Assembly (NCBI RefSeq): GCF_037976825.1
Contig: NZ_CP150269.1
Span: 207,001 to 271,000, forward strand
DNA: 64,000 bases
Origin: Paenibacillus sp. FSL K6-1330
Lineage (GTDB): Bacteria > Bacillota > Bacilli > Paenibacillales > Paenibacillaceae
Reading direction: 5' to 3'
Position numbers and translations under genes: made by a program. Shown piece after piece: positions 1 to 9,155 of this stretch (position 1 is the first letter of the stretch; every line of letters begins with the position of its first letter). The notes below the pieces were generated by a model, which saw only the letters and a list, made by a program, of their open reading frames with translations, was not told where the DNA came from and did no database searches.

Positions 1-776
1 GCCTCTACCAATTCCTCGGGCAAGGTGGCGGTCCGCATATCGGACACCAGCTCACGTACTTGGCGCAGCGCGGCACGAGAGGTGTTCTGAATCTCCCGGG
101 CTTCCAATTGGGCCTTCTCTGGATTCTTCATTGCCAGCTTCTCGACAAGCTGGCTCTTCAACGTGATGAGGGAGAGGGTATGGCCTAAGGTGTCATGAAG
201 ATCCCTGGCGATACGCATCCGCTCTTCGCCTTTAATCAGATTGCGAATCTGCTCGTTAGCCTGCGCGAGCTCCTTCTCCAACTCCTGCCGCCGGTTCAAT
301 GAGCGGATACCGAAGGGTGAAAATAGCATGATGAGAAAGAAAGGAATCATAAATACCAGATCCCTCCAGCCCAGCAAGCTCGCATTTTTGATTAAAGGAA
401 CGGTCTCGATGATGCCGAACAATACGAGGGAGATCGTGAAATTACGCCGATCGGTATACCAGCCGATGAAATTGGCCGTAAAGAAGCCCATGTACATGTA
501 GGTTGGGTGGTACCACATGCAGAGAATGAAAATGATGGACATCTGAACGCCCAGCCACGCAAAGAAACGAGGGGTTCCCGCGGCGAAGTAGAGCTGGCGG
601 TACGTGACGAGAAACAAGGCAATAAGCGTAAAGCCGATCCCCATCTTCCATCCTTGTTCGCTCATCATGTTGATCACGGGCAGGCATATATAAATGAGCC
701 ATAAATAGGGGAAAAGCCCCAATTGCGTTGGAAACACCTCAAACCCTGCAGATTTCGCGTCGTTCAATTTTTTCAT
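1..776 (-). CDS. DesK/YvfT-like sensor histidine kinase (C-terminus beyond left edge)
   Basis: Membrane sensor kinase of the HisKA_3 (DesK/NarL-partner) class; 258 codons are visible and the ATPase domain lies beyond the window. About five hydrophobic segments occupy residues 18-155, followed by a short charged helix (160-182) and the dimerisation/phosphoacceptor motif RDLHDTLGHTLSLI, where His194 is the expected phosphorylation site. The start is the ATG at 774-776, 20 bp after the permease gene, so the order is ATPase, permease, kinase in one operon, as in yvfRST of Bacillus. The partner response regulator is expected just outside the window. By analogy with that family it would control the adjacent ABC transporter; the signal is unknown. 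Confidence 0.85.
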   Translation of the reverse strand, partial: MKKLNDAKSAGFEVFPTQLGLFPYLWLIYICLPVINMMSEQGWKMGIGFTLIALFLVTYRQLYFAAGTPRFFAWLGVQMSIIFILCMWYHPTYMYMGFFTANFIGWYTDRRNFTISLVLFGIIETVPLIKNASLLGWRDLVFMIPFFLIMLFSPFGIRSLNRRQELEKELAQANEQIRNLIKGEERMRIARDLHDTLGHTLSLITLKSQLVEKLAMKNPEKAQLEAREIQNTSRAALRQVRELVSDMRTATLPEELVE

Positions 777-796
777 GAAGCCATCATCCTATCCCC

Positions 797-1543
797 TTAA
801 TCGGCTTGTTGTTTTTTCCGAATATAGGTGGATAGTAACATAAATACTACCAAATATCCTGCCAAAACCATGAAATTATCCAAGCCCGGCGCTTCTCCGC
901 GCACGATCGACCAGGCACCTCCGCCAAAATGGTAGGAGGGCATCCACTTGCCGATAGCTTGCATGATAGAAGGCATCGCCTCGATCGGGAACCACATCCC
1001 GCCCGTTACGGCCAGGCCTAAGTAGATGCCGTTGCTGACGCCACTTGCTGTATCGACCCGTTTCATGGAGCCAATCAGGGTGCCGATAGCCAGGAACGGG
1101 ACGGACGCGATCAGAATCCACAATCCGCTGAGCAGCCATTGTCCGAGGGTGAGGGAGACGCCGTTAATCAGGTAGCCGGCTACGAATATCACGATGATAC
1201 AGAGCAGATGCATGACTGTCTGCACAAACATTTTGCCAAAGAAATACACGCTGCCGGGAAGTGGCGTTACCCGCATATATACAGCCCAGCCCTGGACTCG
1301 CTCTTGCACGAGGCGAATGCCGAGCGACATGATGGCGGTGCCCATGACACTGAAGGATGCCATCGACATCAGATAATGCGCCTGCCATTGTCCCGTATCG
1401 GCGGCCCCCGTATTCACGACCCGGGTAAAGATGAAATAGAACAGAATCGGCATAGCGAGCGACCAGAAAATATAATACGGATTGCGCACCATCCGGAGCA
1501 GCTCCATCTTGCACTGTATAGCCAGCAGTTTCCAGGTTGTCAT
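797..1543 (-). CDS. ABC-2 type transporter permease (YvfS-like)
   Basis: Integral membrane subunit of 248 residues with six predicted membrane segments, typical of ABC-2 exporters (drug, lipid or peptide export). It begins with a cytoplasmic amphipathic stretch, and a long hydrophobic region carries the conserved late motif around GGMWFPIEAMPSIMQ, which matches the ABC-2 family signature before the last helices. It lies 2 bp downstream of its ATPase gene and 20 bp upstream of the sensor kinase, so the three are very probably cotranscribed. The substrate cannot be read from sequence. YvfS-like is a positional and family assignment. Confidence 0.85.
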   Translation of the reverse strand: MTTWKLLAIQCKMELLRMVRNPYYIFWSLAMPILFYFIFTRVVNTGAADTGQWQAHYLMSMASFSVMGTAIMSLGIRLVQERVQGWAVYMRVTPLPGSVYFFGKMFVQTVMHLLCIIVIFVAGYLINGVSLTLGQWLLSGLWILIASVPFLAIGTLIGSMKRVDTASGVSNGIYLGLAVTGGMWFPIEAMPSIMQAIGKWMPSYHFGGGAWSIVRGEAPGLDNFMVLAGYLVVFMLLSTYIRKKQQAD

Positions 1544-1545
1544 GA

Positions 1546-2469
1546 TTATACGGCCTCCCCTTGATTCATCGTTAATTGCTCAAATGCTTCATCCAGGCTT
1601 CCTTGATCGATGCGGATATCACGTACGGCCAGCCCGGCCCGAAACAGAACTGCTAGTGCCGTGTCCGTATTATCCGTTACGGCGTTCAGCCGACCGTTCA
1701 GTTCATATACATCCGTTACGCCGGGGACCTCATGAAGCAGCTCCTTGACCTGCTGGTGATCCGCATCGACGATAAAGGAGAGCGACCTTCGGGTCAGCTT
1801 AGCCTTAATAGCTTCTGGCGTGCCGTCTGCAGCAACCTGACCCTGGTGGAACAGCAGAATGCGGTCAGCCATATCGTCCGCCTCTTGCAGGTAGTGGGTG
1901 GTGAACAGAATCGTCTTGCCCTGATCGGCAAGCTTGCGTACCGTCTGCCAGAATAACCGGCGTGCCGATGTATCCAGGCCGACCGTTGGTTCATCGAAGA
2001 ATAACAGCTCGGGGTTCCCCGCAATCGCCAGTGCAAAGCTGAGCTTGCGTTTTTGGCCTCCGGACATTTTGATAGCCCATTTGTTAAGTTCCTCTGTTGT
2101 GAGCCCGCTAAGCAGGGCGATGTCTGGAAGCGCCAGCGCATTCGGATAATAGCCGCGAATGAGATTGATGATTTCACGCGTGCGGAGCCCGTCCATGACG
2201 CTCACCTCTTGAAGCATGGCGCCGATCTTCTCGCGGACCTTCAAGTCCTTCGGGCTTTGACCGAACAAGAGGACCTCGCCTTCGCTGGCGTCTTTAAGAC
2301 CAAGCATCATGGAGATGGCGGTTGATTTACCTGCTCCGTTTGGCCCGAGAATGGCCGTGATAGATCCTTTTTCTATAGTAAACGACACTTGGTTGACTGC
2401 TTTTTTGCTTCCGAACATTTTGGTTACCTGCCGTAGTTCCGCAATAGGTTCATGGATTGGTTTTGACAT
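1546..2469 (-). CDS. ABC transporter ATP-binding protein (YvfR-like)
   Basis: Cytoplasmic ATPase that powers the adjacent ABC-2 permease. Walker A (GPNGAGKST), the signature MSGGQKRKL, Walker B with LLFFDEPTVGLD and the H-loop TTHYLQEADD are all present and intact. The start chosen is the ATG at 2467-2469 (MSKPIHEP) because GGAGC lies 8 bp upstream; an in-frame ATG at 2511 adds 14 residues but has no convincing ribosome binding site. That gives 307 residues with a C-terminal domain of about 90 residues after the nucleotide-binding domain, usual for DrrA/YvfR-type exporters. First gene of a three-gene minus-strand operon. Confidence 0.88.
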   Translation of the reverse strand: MSKPIHEPIAELRQVTKMFGSKKAVNQVSFTIEKGSITAILGPNGAGKSTAISMMLGLKDASEGEVLLFGQSPKDLKVREKIGAMLQEVSVMDGLRTREIINLIRGYYPNALALPDIALLSGLTTEELNKWAIKMSGGQKRKLSFALAIAGNPELLFFDEPTVGLDTSARRLFWQTVRKLADQGKTILFTTHYLQEADDMADRILLFHQGQVAADGTPEAIKAKLTRRSLSFIVDADHQQVKELLHEVPGVTDVYELNGRLNAVTDNTDTALAVLFRAGLAVRDIRIDQGSLDEAFEQLTMNQGEAV

Positions 2470-2606
2470 GGTATTGCTCCTTTCGTAATCGAAATGATCT
2501 GAATTCATCATACGAAAGCGAGGGAATGCCCGTTAGTAAAGGATGTCATCACTTCGGAGTGACATTTGTCATGTGCGAACTGCTAAAGATTAGAGGAGGT
2601 TTGATT

Positions 2607-2618
2607 ATGAACAAATAA
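2607..2618 (+). other. Three-codon start-stop ORF with a strong ribosome binding site
   Basis: AGAGGAGG ends 8 bp before ATG AAC AAA TAA. Such a strong site in front of a three-codon frame may be the leftover of a truncated gene or a leader element for glcK. No function can be assigned. Confidence 0.25.
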
Positions 2619-2780
2619 GGGCGGTTTCAAGCTTAGTTGTATGCGCTTACATACGCGCGATTAAAGGACTGCTTACGGCTTTCTGTTACGTTGTCTTCTC
2701 TTGACCGCAGGAGTGCCTTCAATTATAGTGGGTACAGTAGGAGCAATCTATAATATAGAAGGAAAAAGGTGGCTTGAAAC

Positions 2781-3731
2781 ATGTCTGAGAACATCTACGT
2801 CGGTGTCGATCTGGGCGGAACAGCAATTAAAGTTGGAATTTGCAATGAAGAAGGGCATCTTCTGCATAAGTATGAGGGGCCGACGGAAACAGCCAAAGGC
2901 GTTGACACGGTTATTGACAACATTGAGAAATATGTGCGTCACATTGTAGAAGAATCGCCATACAGCTGGGATCAACTTGCTGGCGTGGGAGCTGGATTCG
3001 CCGGATTTACGAATATTCGTGAAGGCATCATAATTTTGGCACCGAATGTAGGATTTAAAGATGTACCGATTCGCGCACTGCTTGAAGAGCGTCTCGGCAA
3101 GCCCGTCAAAATAGACAACGACGCCAATGTAGCTGCATTGGGTGAAGCTTGGAGCGGCTCAGGCCGCGGCGTTGAGAACTGCGTATGCTATACATTGGGT
3201 ACCGGTGTCGGCGGAGGCATTATTATTAACGGCAAAATTTATCAGGGGTTTGGCGGCATGGCTGGCGAGCTTGGACATATCTCGGTTGTGCCGGACTTGG
3301 AAGCGATTCAATGCGGATGCGGTGAAATGGGCTGTCTCGAGACGGTTTCGTCGGCAACCGGCATTATCCGCATGGCGAAGGATGCCGTAGAGCGTGGCGA
3401 CCGTACTTCCCTTGCCCATGTAGAGAGCATTGCGGCGAAGGAAGTGTTTGACGCTGCAAAGGCAGGCGATGAAGTTGCCGTTCGGATCGTGAATCGCGCA
3501 GCTTATTACCTGGGCAAATCCATGGCTGCCGTTGCGGCCGTGTTGAATCCCGAAGCCTTTATTATCGGCGGCGGCGTATCCAAAGCCGGCGACATTCTGT
3601 TTAATGAAGTTCGTGCTGTATTTGCGAAGCTGACACCAGAGCCGCTTCAACGAGGTGTACGCATCGTTCCGGCTGAGCTCGGCAATGATGCCGGCGTTGT
3701 AGGCGCTGCTGGTCTGCATTTGCGTTCGTAG
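2781..3731 (+). CDS. glcK: ROK-family glucokinase
   Basis: Phosphorylates glucose to glucose 6-phosphate with ATP in the cytoplasm. The phosphate-binding motif GVDLGGTAIKVG (residues 8-19), Asp114 in NDAN (catalytic base), His166 in GELGH, and the ROK zinc cluster with Cys178, Cys180 and Cys185 (CGCGEMGC) are all present, which defines a bacterial ROK sugar kinase; 316 residues is normal. The ATG has AAGGTGG about 7 bp upstream, and TATAAT at 2750-2755 is a possible -10 element. It precedes rapZ by about 50 bp, so cotranscription with the rapZ-yvcK-whiA group is possible. Glucose is the family default substrate; another hexose cannot be ruled out. Confidence 0.9.
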   Translation: MSENIYVGVDLGGTAIKVGICNEEGHLLHKYEGPTETAKGVDTVIDNIEKYVRHIVEESPYSWDQLAGVGAGFAGFTNIREGIIILAPNVGFKDVPIRALLEERLGKPVKIDNDANVAALGEAWSGSGRGVENCVCYTLGTGVGGGIIINGKIYQGFGGMAGELGHISVVPDLEAIQCGCGEMGCLETVSSATGIIRMAKDAVERGDRTSLAHVESIAAKEVFDAAKAGDEVAVRIVNRAAYYLGKSMAAVAAVLNPEAFIIGGGVSKAGDILFNEVRAVFAKLTPEPLQRGVRIVPAELGNDAGVVGAAGLHLRS

Positions 3732-3783
3732 TCATTAATCACCATACATCGTCTGATCTAAACTTATAAGGGAGGGAAAGCTG

Positions 3784-4692
3784 ATGCTGGAAGCAGCCAA
3801 CCGCGGCAGCAACACATCATCCATGGCCACCCTGATCATCATCACCGGGATGTCGGGAGCAGGTAAGACCTTGGCCGTACAAAGTCTGGAGGATCTTGGA
3901 TTCTTTTGCGTCGATAACCTGCCTCCGGTGCTCATTCCCAAATTCGCGGAGCTGATCGAACAATCCAAGGGGAAGATCGGCAAGGTTGCATTGGTCATCG
4001 ACCTGCGTGGCCGCGAATTTTTCACGGCTCTATCAGAGTCTCTGAGTTACATCAAGGATCACTTTACCATCCATTGCGAGATTCTGTTCCTGGATGCAAC
4101 GGATTCCGTGCTTGTTCAACGCTATAAGGAAAGCCGTCGTCGCCATCCCCTCGCTCCGGAAGGCATGCCGCTTGACGGTATAAGGTTGGAGCGCAAAATG
4201 CTGGATGAGCTGAAGAATTCGGCCACTCAGGTGATCGATACCAGCAATATGAAGCCTGTGCGATTGAAGGAGAAGATTATCTCACGCTTCACACATCTGG
4301 AGAGCAGCACGTTATCGGTAAATATTACATCCTTTGGGTTTAAATACGGTATTCCGATTGACGCTGATCTGGTGTTTGATGTGCGCTTTCTGCCCAACCC
4401 GCACTATATTGAGCAGCTGCGTCCAAATACCGGCCAGAACAGTGATGTATATGAATATGTGATGAAATGGCCGGAGACACAGGCTTTCTTAACCAAACTG
4501 CTCGATATGCTGCATTTCTTGATCCCGCAGTATCGGAAGGAAGGAAAAAGCCAGGTTATTATCGGCATTGGCTGTACCGGCGGGAAGCATCGCTCCGTTG
4601 CGATAGCGGAATACCTTGGCAAAATGCTGGGCGTTAGCGAAACGGAGACGGTATCGGTGAGTCACCGTGATTCTGATCGGGATCGGCATTAA
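3784..4692 (+). CDS. rapZ: RNase adapter / nucleotide-binding protein RapZ (YvcJ)
   Basis: P-loop protein of 302 residues. Walker A is GMSGAGKT at residues 22-29. The C-terminal half carries the conserved RapZ segment with FGFKYGIPIDADLVFDVRFLPNPHY and IGIGCTGGKHRSVAIAE. In enterobacteria RapZ directs degradation of the small RNA GlmZ and so controls cell-wall precursor synthesis; in Bacillus YvcJ binds and hydrolyses nucleotides and affects competence. The start has AAGGGAGGG 8 bp upstream; an internal ATG at residue 14 would also retain the P-loop. It lies directly before yvcK and whiA, the conserved Firmicute order. Confidence 0.95.
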   Translation: MLEAANRGSNTSSMATLIIITGMSGAGKTLAVQSLEDLGFFCVDNLPPVLIPKFAELIEQSKGKIGKVALVIDLRGREFFTALSESLSYIKDHFTIHCEILFLDATDSVLVQRYKESRRRHPLAPEGMPLDGIRLERKMLDELKNSATQVIDTSNMKPVRLKEKIISRFTHLESSTLSVNITSFGFKYGIPIDADLVFDVRFLPNPHYIEQLRPNTGQNSDVYEYVMKWPETQAFLTKLLDMLHFLIPQYRKEGKSQVIIGIGCTGGKHRSVAIAEYLGKMLGVSETETVSVSHRDSDRDRH

Positions 4693-4710
4693 TTAAGGGA
4701 AGTGATAAAT

Positions 4711-5691
4711 GTGGCTGTGCAAGCTAAAAAGCGTCCCCGTATCGTGGTGATGGGTGGAGGAACCGGGCTGTCCGTCATGCTGCGGGGACTCAAGGAAAAG
4801 CCGCTTGATATTACGGCCATCGTTACCGTCGCTGATGATGGGGGAAGCTCCGGCATACTGCGTAGCGAATTGCAGATGCCGCCCCCGGGAGATATTCGAA
4901 ATGTACTTACAGCGCTTGCCGATGTGGAGCCGCTGTTATCCGATATATTGAAATACCGTTTTAAGAATGGCTCGGGACTGGCCGGGCACAGCCTCGGCAA
5001 TTTAATCTTGGCTGCCATGACGGATTTGCACGGTGATTTTGTCACGGCAGTCAAGGAGATGAGCCGGGTTTTTGTTGTTCGTGGACAAGTGCTGCCTGCG
5101 GCGGGTGAAGCTGTTATTTTGCATGCGGAGATGGAGGACGGTTCCATTGTGACCGGTGAATCCAAAATCCCGGAGGCTGGACAGCGCATTAAGCGGATCT
5201 TTCTGGAGCCGGAGCATGTCGAGCCGCTGCCGGAGGCGCTGGAGGCAATTCAGCAGGCCGATGCAATTCTGATCGGTCCGGGAAGCCTGTATACCAGTAT
5301 TTTGCCCAATTTGCTTGTTCCCAAGCTTGCTGAGGCTATCGTATCCTCTGAGGCGATCAAAATGTTCGTGTGCAATGTGATGACGCAGCCTGGAGAAACC
5401 GATAATTATACAGTCAGTGATCATTTGCAGGCCGTTTACGACCATATTGGTCTTCATCTGTTCGATTATGTTATTGTAAATGATGGAGAAATCCCGCCTC
5501 AGGTTCAGGATAAGTACGCCCAGAAGGGTGCTAAGCCCGTGTTCCTGGATCGTGATGAGGTGACGAGCAGAGGGTACAAACTCATTGCAGATAAGCTTGT
5601 GCTATTTAGAACATACTTAAGGCATGACGCTGACAAGCTGAGCAACCATATTTTTCAGCTGGTACAGGATTGGATTACACGAAAGGGGTGA
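4711..5691 (+). CDS. yvcK: Gluconeogenesis / cell-shape factor YvcK (CofD-like family)
   Basis: Cytoplasmic protein of the CofD/YvcK superfamily, binding UDP-sugars in Bacillus and needed for normal morphology on gluconeogenic carbon sources. Visible hallmarks are [14 protein letters not shown] near the N-terminus, VADDGGSSG, the segment LAGHSLGNL and the [15 protein letters not shown] motif. Start: GTG at 4711, 10 bp after AGGGA; an upstream in-frame GTG at 4702 lies too close to that ribosome binding site. Length 326 residues is typical. It is 18 bp after rapZ and 5 bp before whiA, so translational linkage is likely. Confidence 0.94.
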   Translation: MAVQAKKRPRIVVMGGGTGLSVMLRGLKEKPLDITAIVTVADDGGSSGILRSELQMPPPGDIRNVLTALADVEPLLSDILKYRFKNGSGLAGHSLGNLILAAMTDLHGDFVTAVKEMSRVFVVRGQVLPAAGEAVILHAEMEDGSIVTGESKIPEAGQRIKRIFLEPEHVEPLPEALEAIQQADAILIGPGSLYTSILPNLLVPKLAEAIVSSEAIKMFVCNVMTQPGETDNYTVSDHLQAVYDHIGLHLFDYVIVNDGEIPPQVQDKYAQKGAKPVFLDRDEVTSRGYKLIADKLVLFRTYLRHDADKLSNHIFQLVQDWITRKG

Positions 5692-5696
5692 GTACC

Positions 5697-6626
5697 TTGT
5701 CCTTTGCGGCACAGACGAAGAAAGAACTGACAATGATCGAAAGCCAGAACTGCTGTGAAAAAGCCGAGCTGTCCGCGCTCATTCGGATGAATGGTTCTGT
5801 TCAACTTTCGAACAAAAAGGTAATCCTGGATATTTCAACGGAAAATGCCGCGATTGCAAGACGTATTTATTCCTTAATTAAGAGGCATTTCCAGGCGCAT
5901 ACTGAACTTTTGGTGCGTAAAAAAATGCGTTTGAAGAAGAATAACGTATATATCGTTCGTATTCCCGCCCAGGTTCAGGAGATACTTAAAGAACTGTGCA
6001 TCGTTTCCGAAGGCTTTCTGTTTCAATCGCGGATTGATAAACAAATCGTTCGCAAAAATTGCTGTAAACGCGCCTATTTGCGCGGTGCCTTTATGGCTGG
6101 CGGATCCGTGAACAATCCGGAGGGGTCTTCGTACCATCTCGAAATTGCCTCAATGTATGAAGAGCACTGCCAGTCCCTGGTGGATCTGGCGAATGAATTT
6201 CATCTGAACGCACGTTGTATCGAGCGGAAGAAAGGATTTATCTTCTACATTAAGGAAGGCGAGAAAATTATCGAATTCCTTAATCTAATCGGTGCCCACC
6301 AGGCATTGTTCAAGTTCGAGGATGTTCGTATTATGCGGGACATGCGTAACTCGGTAAACCGGATCGTGAACTGCGAGACCGCCAACCTGAACAAAACGAT
6401 CGGCGCTGCCGTCCGTCAAATTGAGAACATCAAGCTGCTCCAAAAGGAAATGGGTCTTGAGAATTTGCCTGATAAACTTCGGGAAGTGGCGGAAATAAGG
6501 CTAGCTCATCCGGACATGAATCTCAAGGAAGTCGGCGAGCTTCTTAAAGGAACCGTCAGCAAATCCGGCGTCAATCACCGTCTGCGCAAAATCGACGAAT
6601 TGGCCGAAAAGATTCGGAATGGGTAA
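5697..6626 (+). CDS. whiA: DNA-binding protein WhiA
   Basis: Protein of 309 residues with an N-terminal LAGLIDADG-homing-endonuclease-like fold lacking nuclease function and a C-terminal helix-turn-helix ([11 protein letters not shown] region preceded by [21 protein letters not shown]). In Streptomyces it is a sporulation regulator; in Bacillus it affects cell division and chromosome segregation. The start is TTG at 5697 giving [12 protein letters not shown], the canonical WhiA N-terminus, with AAAGGGG 8-9 bp upstream; longer in-frame starts run back into yvcK. Fourth gene of the glcK-rapZ-yvcK-whiA series. Confidence 0.95.
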   Translation: MSFAAQTKKELTMIESQNCCEKAELSALIRMNGSVQLSNKKVILDISTENAAIARRIYSLIKRHFQAHTELLVRKKMRLKKNNVYIVRIPAQVQEILKELCIVSEGFLFQSRIDKQIVRKNCCKRAYLRGAFMAGGSVNNPEGSSYHLEIASMYEEHCQSLVDLANEFHLNARCIERKKGFIFYIKEGEKIIEFLNLIGAHQALFKFEDVRIMRDMRNSVNRIVNCETANLNKTIGAAVRQIENIKLLQKEMGLENLPDKLREVAEIRLAHPDMNLKEVGELLKGTVSKSGVNHRLRKIDELAEKIRNG

Positions 6627-6728
6627 GAATTTTTTCTTCTAGTGTCCTGTATGGTAAAATGGTATAATATTATAAAATGTCAATCGCGCTTTCAATGCAG
6701 CAGATTTATTAGATAGGGGGTAATTTTC

Positions 6729-6998
6729 ATGACAAAGCACCCGGTAGTCGTTCGGTTAAAGACGGGTCTTCACGCCAGACCGGCCGCGCTGTTCGTTCAG
6801 GAAGCGAATAAATATTCATCTGAAATCTTCGTTGAAAAAGATGATAAAAAAGTAAATGCCAAAAGTATCATGGGAATTATGAGCCTTGCGATCAGCTCTG
6901 GTACGGAAGTTTACATTAGTGCTGAGGGAGCCGACGCTGAGCAAGCGGTTACTTCACTCGTGAACTTGGTGAGCAAAGAGGAACTCGAGAACCAATAA
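6729..6998 (+). CDS. HPr-family phosphocarrier at the crh position
   Basis: Small PTS-type protein of 89 residues. It keeps both regulatory residues: His15 in GLHARPA (phosphorylated by enzyme I) and Ser46 in KSIMG (phosphorylated by HPr kinase). In Bacillus the gene after whiA is crh, whose product has Gln instead of His15 and so acts only in catabolite repression; this protein could serve sugar transport as well. RBS AGGGGG stands 8 bp before ATG. TATAAT at 6663-6668 is a possible promoter -10, and an intrinsic terminator follows at 7024-7051. Whether a separate ptsH exists cannot be seen here. Confidence 0.9.
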   Translation: MTKHPVVVRLKTGLHARPAALFVQEANKYSSEIFVEKDDKKVNAKSIMGIMSLAISSGTEVYISAEGADAEQAVTSLVNLVSKEELENQ

Positions 6999-7023
6999 GG
7001 GCAACCGTGATTGAAGTTTAAGA

Positions 7024-7051
7024 AAAGTCTTGTTACTGCAAGGCTTTTTTT
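7024..7051 (+). terminator. Intrinsic terminator after the whiA/HPr cluster
   Basis: AAAGTCTTG pairs with CAAGGCTTT (one G-T pair) around a six-base loop and runs into seven T residues. It closes the plus-strand unit ending at 6998. Confidence 0.8.
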
Positions 7052-7318
7052 GCTATCAAGCTCTGGTATTGCTGGGATTCTCGCTTGATTCTACGTACAT
7101 AAGAATAGGTTTTAAGAGTAGGGGCGGAGACATCCGCCTTTTTCAATTTTGGGGCCCCCAACAAAGGATTTGGAATAAACATCGTAGCATAAGCTCCACT
7201 TTGTGGGGTTATTTTACGTTGTTTTCATAAAATTAAGCCTTCGTTTAACTTCAGTTTAACTTGTTGATATATTCTTTCCTTACAGATGGTAAATAGGGAT
7301 GGAAGGGAAGAGAAACCG

Positions 7319-9118
7319 ATGAGAGAAACGGATCATACTTCTATACAAGAAATGACGCAGGAAAAGTCGGCCGGCAGCAATAAAGCAGGTTCGCAGGCCT
7401 TCTTCCGGCTGTTGAAAGAAACGAAACCTCCGATGCTGCTGCTGATTGGAGCGATCCTGCTGAGTGTGGTATCAACCCTGATCGGACTAGTCATTCCGAT
7501 GTTTACAAAGAGCCTGGTGGATGGCTTTTCCTTAACGGATATGAATCGTTCCCATATCATCGGGCTTGGCATTGCGTTTGTGTTGCAGACGATTGCCTCG
7601 GGGGTCTCGATTTTCCTGCTGAGTTATACGGGACAGAAGATGGTGGCTGCCCTTAGGGATCGGCTGTGGAAAAAGCTGCTTGTGCTGCCGATTCGCTACT
7701 TCGATCATAACCGTTCAGGGGAATCGGTTAGCCGGATGACGAATGATACAGGAGTGATCAAAAGTCTCATATCGGACCATGTGGCCGGATTCTTCAGCGG
7801 GATCATTTCTATTGTCGGTTCCATTGGGGTGCTCCTCTATTTAAACTGGAAGATGACGCTGACGATGTTTATCGTCATTCCGATTGCAGCGCTGATTCTT
7901 GTGCCGCTTGGCAAGAAAATGTATAAAATATCGCTTGGCATGCAAGATGAGACAGCTACGTTTACCGCGAATATCAGTCAGGTGTTGTCCGAGATTCGCT
8001 TGGTTAAAGCTTCTAATGCTGAGGACAGAGAGTATGAGAATGGGCATAAAGGGATTACCAATCTGCTGAATTTCGGGATCAAGGAAGGTGTGGTATCCGC
8101 CTGGATCGCGCCGCTGATGTCCTTCGTGCTGATGATGCTGCTGGTGGTGGTCATCGGGTATGGCGGACTTCAGGTATCCACAGGGGCGCTGACCGCTGGG
8201 GAGCTGGTTGCGTTTATCCTGTATCTGATTCAGATCGTGATGCCGATGACGCAGTTAACGACGTTTTTTACCCAGTTTCAGAAGGCTAAAGGAGCAACGG
8301 AGCGAATATTGGAAACGCTGGATGCAGAGGAAGAGTCCATTTCGGCCGGTACTGATGTGGTGAACGCGAATCAGCGGATGTCCATCGAGAATCTTTCGTT
8401 TGGTTACAAGCCGGATGAGCTGGTGCTGCATGATATCAGCTTTAAGATGGAGCCGGGCACGGTCACGGCCGTGGTTGGACCGAGTGGCGGAGGCAAAACG
8501 ACGCTGTTCTCCATGCTGGAGCGTTTTTACCTTCCGCAAAAAGGGCAGATCCGATTGGGCAAGACGGCGATCGATACGTTCTCTTTACGCTCATGGCGCG
8601 GATTGATCGGCTATGTTTCACAGGATAGTCCAATGATTGCGGGAACCATTCGTGACAACTTATGTTATGGGATGGACCGGGAGGTTAGCGATGGTGAGAT
8701 CCGAAGAGCGGCAGAAATGGCCTATGCGGATGGATTTATCGACGAGCTGCCTCATGGCTTTGATACGGATGTGGGCGAACGGGGCGTGAAGCTTTCGGGC
8801 GGACAGCGGCAGCGGGTTGCCATCGCCAGAGCCCTGCTGCGGGATCCCAAGATTCTGATGCTGGACGAAGCCACTTCCAGTCTGGATAGTCGTTCCGAGA
8901 TTGAAGTGCAGAAGGCGCTCAAGAACCTCATGGCTGGACGGACGACGATTATTATCGCGCACCGGTTATCCACGGTGGTGGGAGCGAATCAGATTATTTT
9001 CATTGAAAAAGGAACGGTAACCGGACGGGGAACGCATGATGAATTGATTGAGCAGCATGATATGTATAGGGAATTTGCCGTGCAGCAGCTGCAAATGAAT
9101 GAAACGATCGAGGCCTAA
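7319..9118 (+). CDS. ABC exporter half-transporter, fused membrane and ATPase domains (BmrA/Sav1866-like)
   Basis: Homodimeric multidrug- or lipid-type exporter of 599 residues. Six membrane helices fill roughly residues 35-310; the nucleotide-binding domain follows, with Walker A GPSGGGKTT, signature [15 protein letters not shown], Walker B ILMLDEATSSLD and H-loop IIAHRLST, all intact. Start: ATG at 7319, preceded by GGAAGGGAAGAG; an upstream in-frame ATG at 7286 has no ribosome binding site. A response regulator and kinase follow within 40 bp on the same strand, which suggests that this two-component pair controls or senses through the exporter. Substrate unknown. Confidence 0.92.
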   Translation: MRETDHTSIQEMTQEKSAGSNKAGSQAFFRLLKETKPPMLLLIGAILLSVVSTLIGLVIPMFTKSLVDGFSLTDMNRSHIIGLGIAFVLQTIASGVSIFLLSYTGQKMVAALRDRLWKKLLVLPIRYFDHNRSGESVSRMTNDTGVIKSLISDHVAGFFSGIISIVGSIGVLLYLNWKMTLTMFIVIPIAALILVPLGKKMYKISLGMQDETATFTANISQVLSEIRLVKASNAEDREYENGHKGITNLLNFGIKEGVVSAWIAPLMSFVLMMLLVVVIGYGGLQVSTGALTAGELVAFILYLIQIVMPMTQLTTFFTQFQKAKGATERILETLDAEEESISAGTDVVNANQRMSIENLSFGYKPDELVLHDISFKMEPGTVTAVVGPSGGGKTTLFSMLERFYLPQKGQIRLGKTAIDTFSLRSWRGLIGYVSQDSPMIAGTIRDNLCYGMDREVSDGEIRRAAEMAYADGFIDELPHGFDTDVGERGVKLSGGQRQRVAIARALLRDPKILMLDEATSSLDSRSEIEVQKALKNLMAGRTTIIIAHRLSTVVGANQIIFIEKGTVTGRGTHDELIEQHDMYREFAVQQLQMNETIEA

Positions 9119-9155
9119 GGCCTAAGGGCGCCTTGAAGATGCTGGGGAAGAAGGG

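Noticed and set aside
7030..7230. 66-residue frame after the HPr-like gene
   Set aside because: It begins inside the terminator, has no ribosome binding site and no protein-like pattern.
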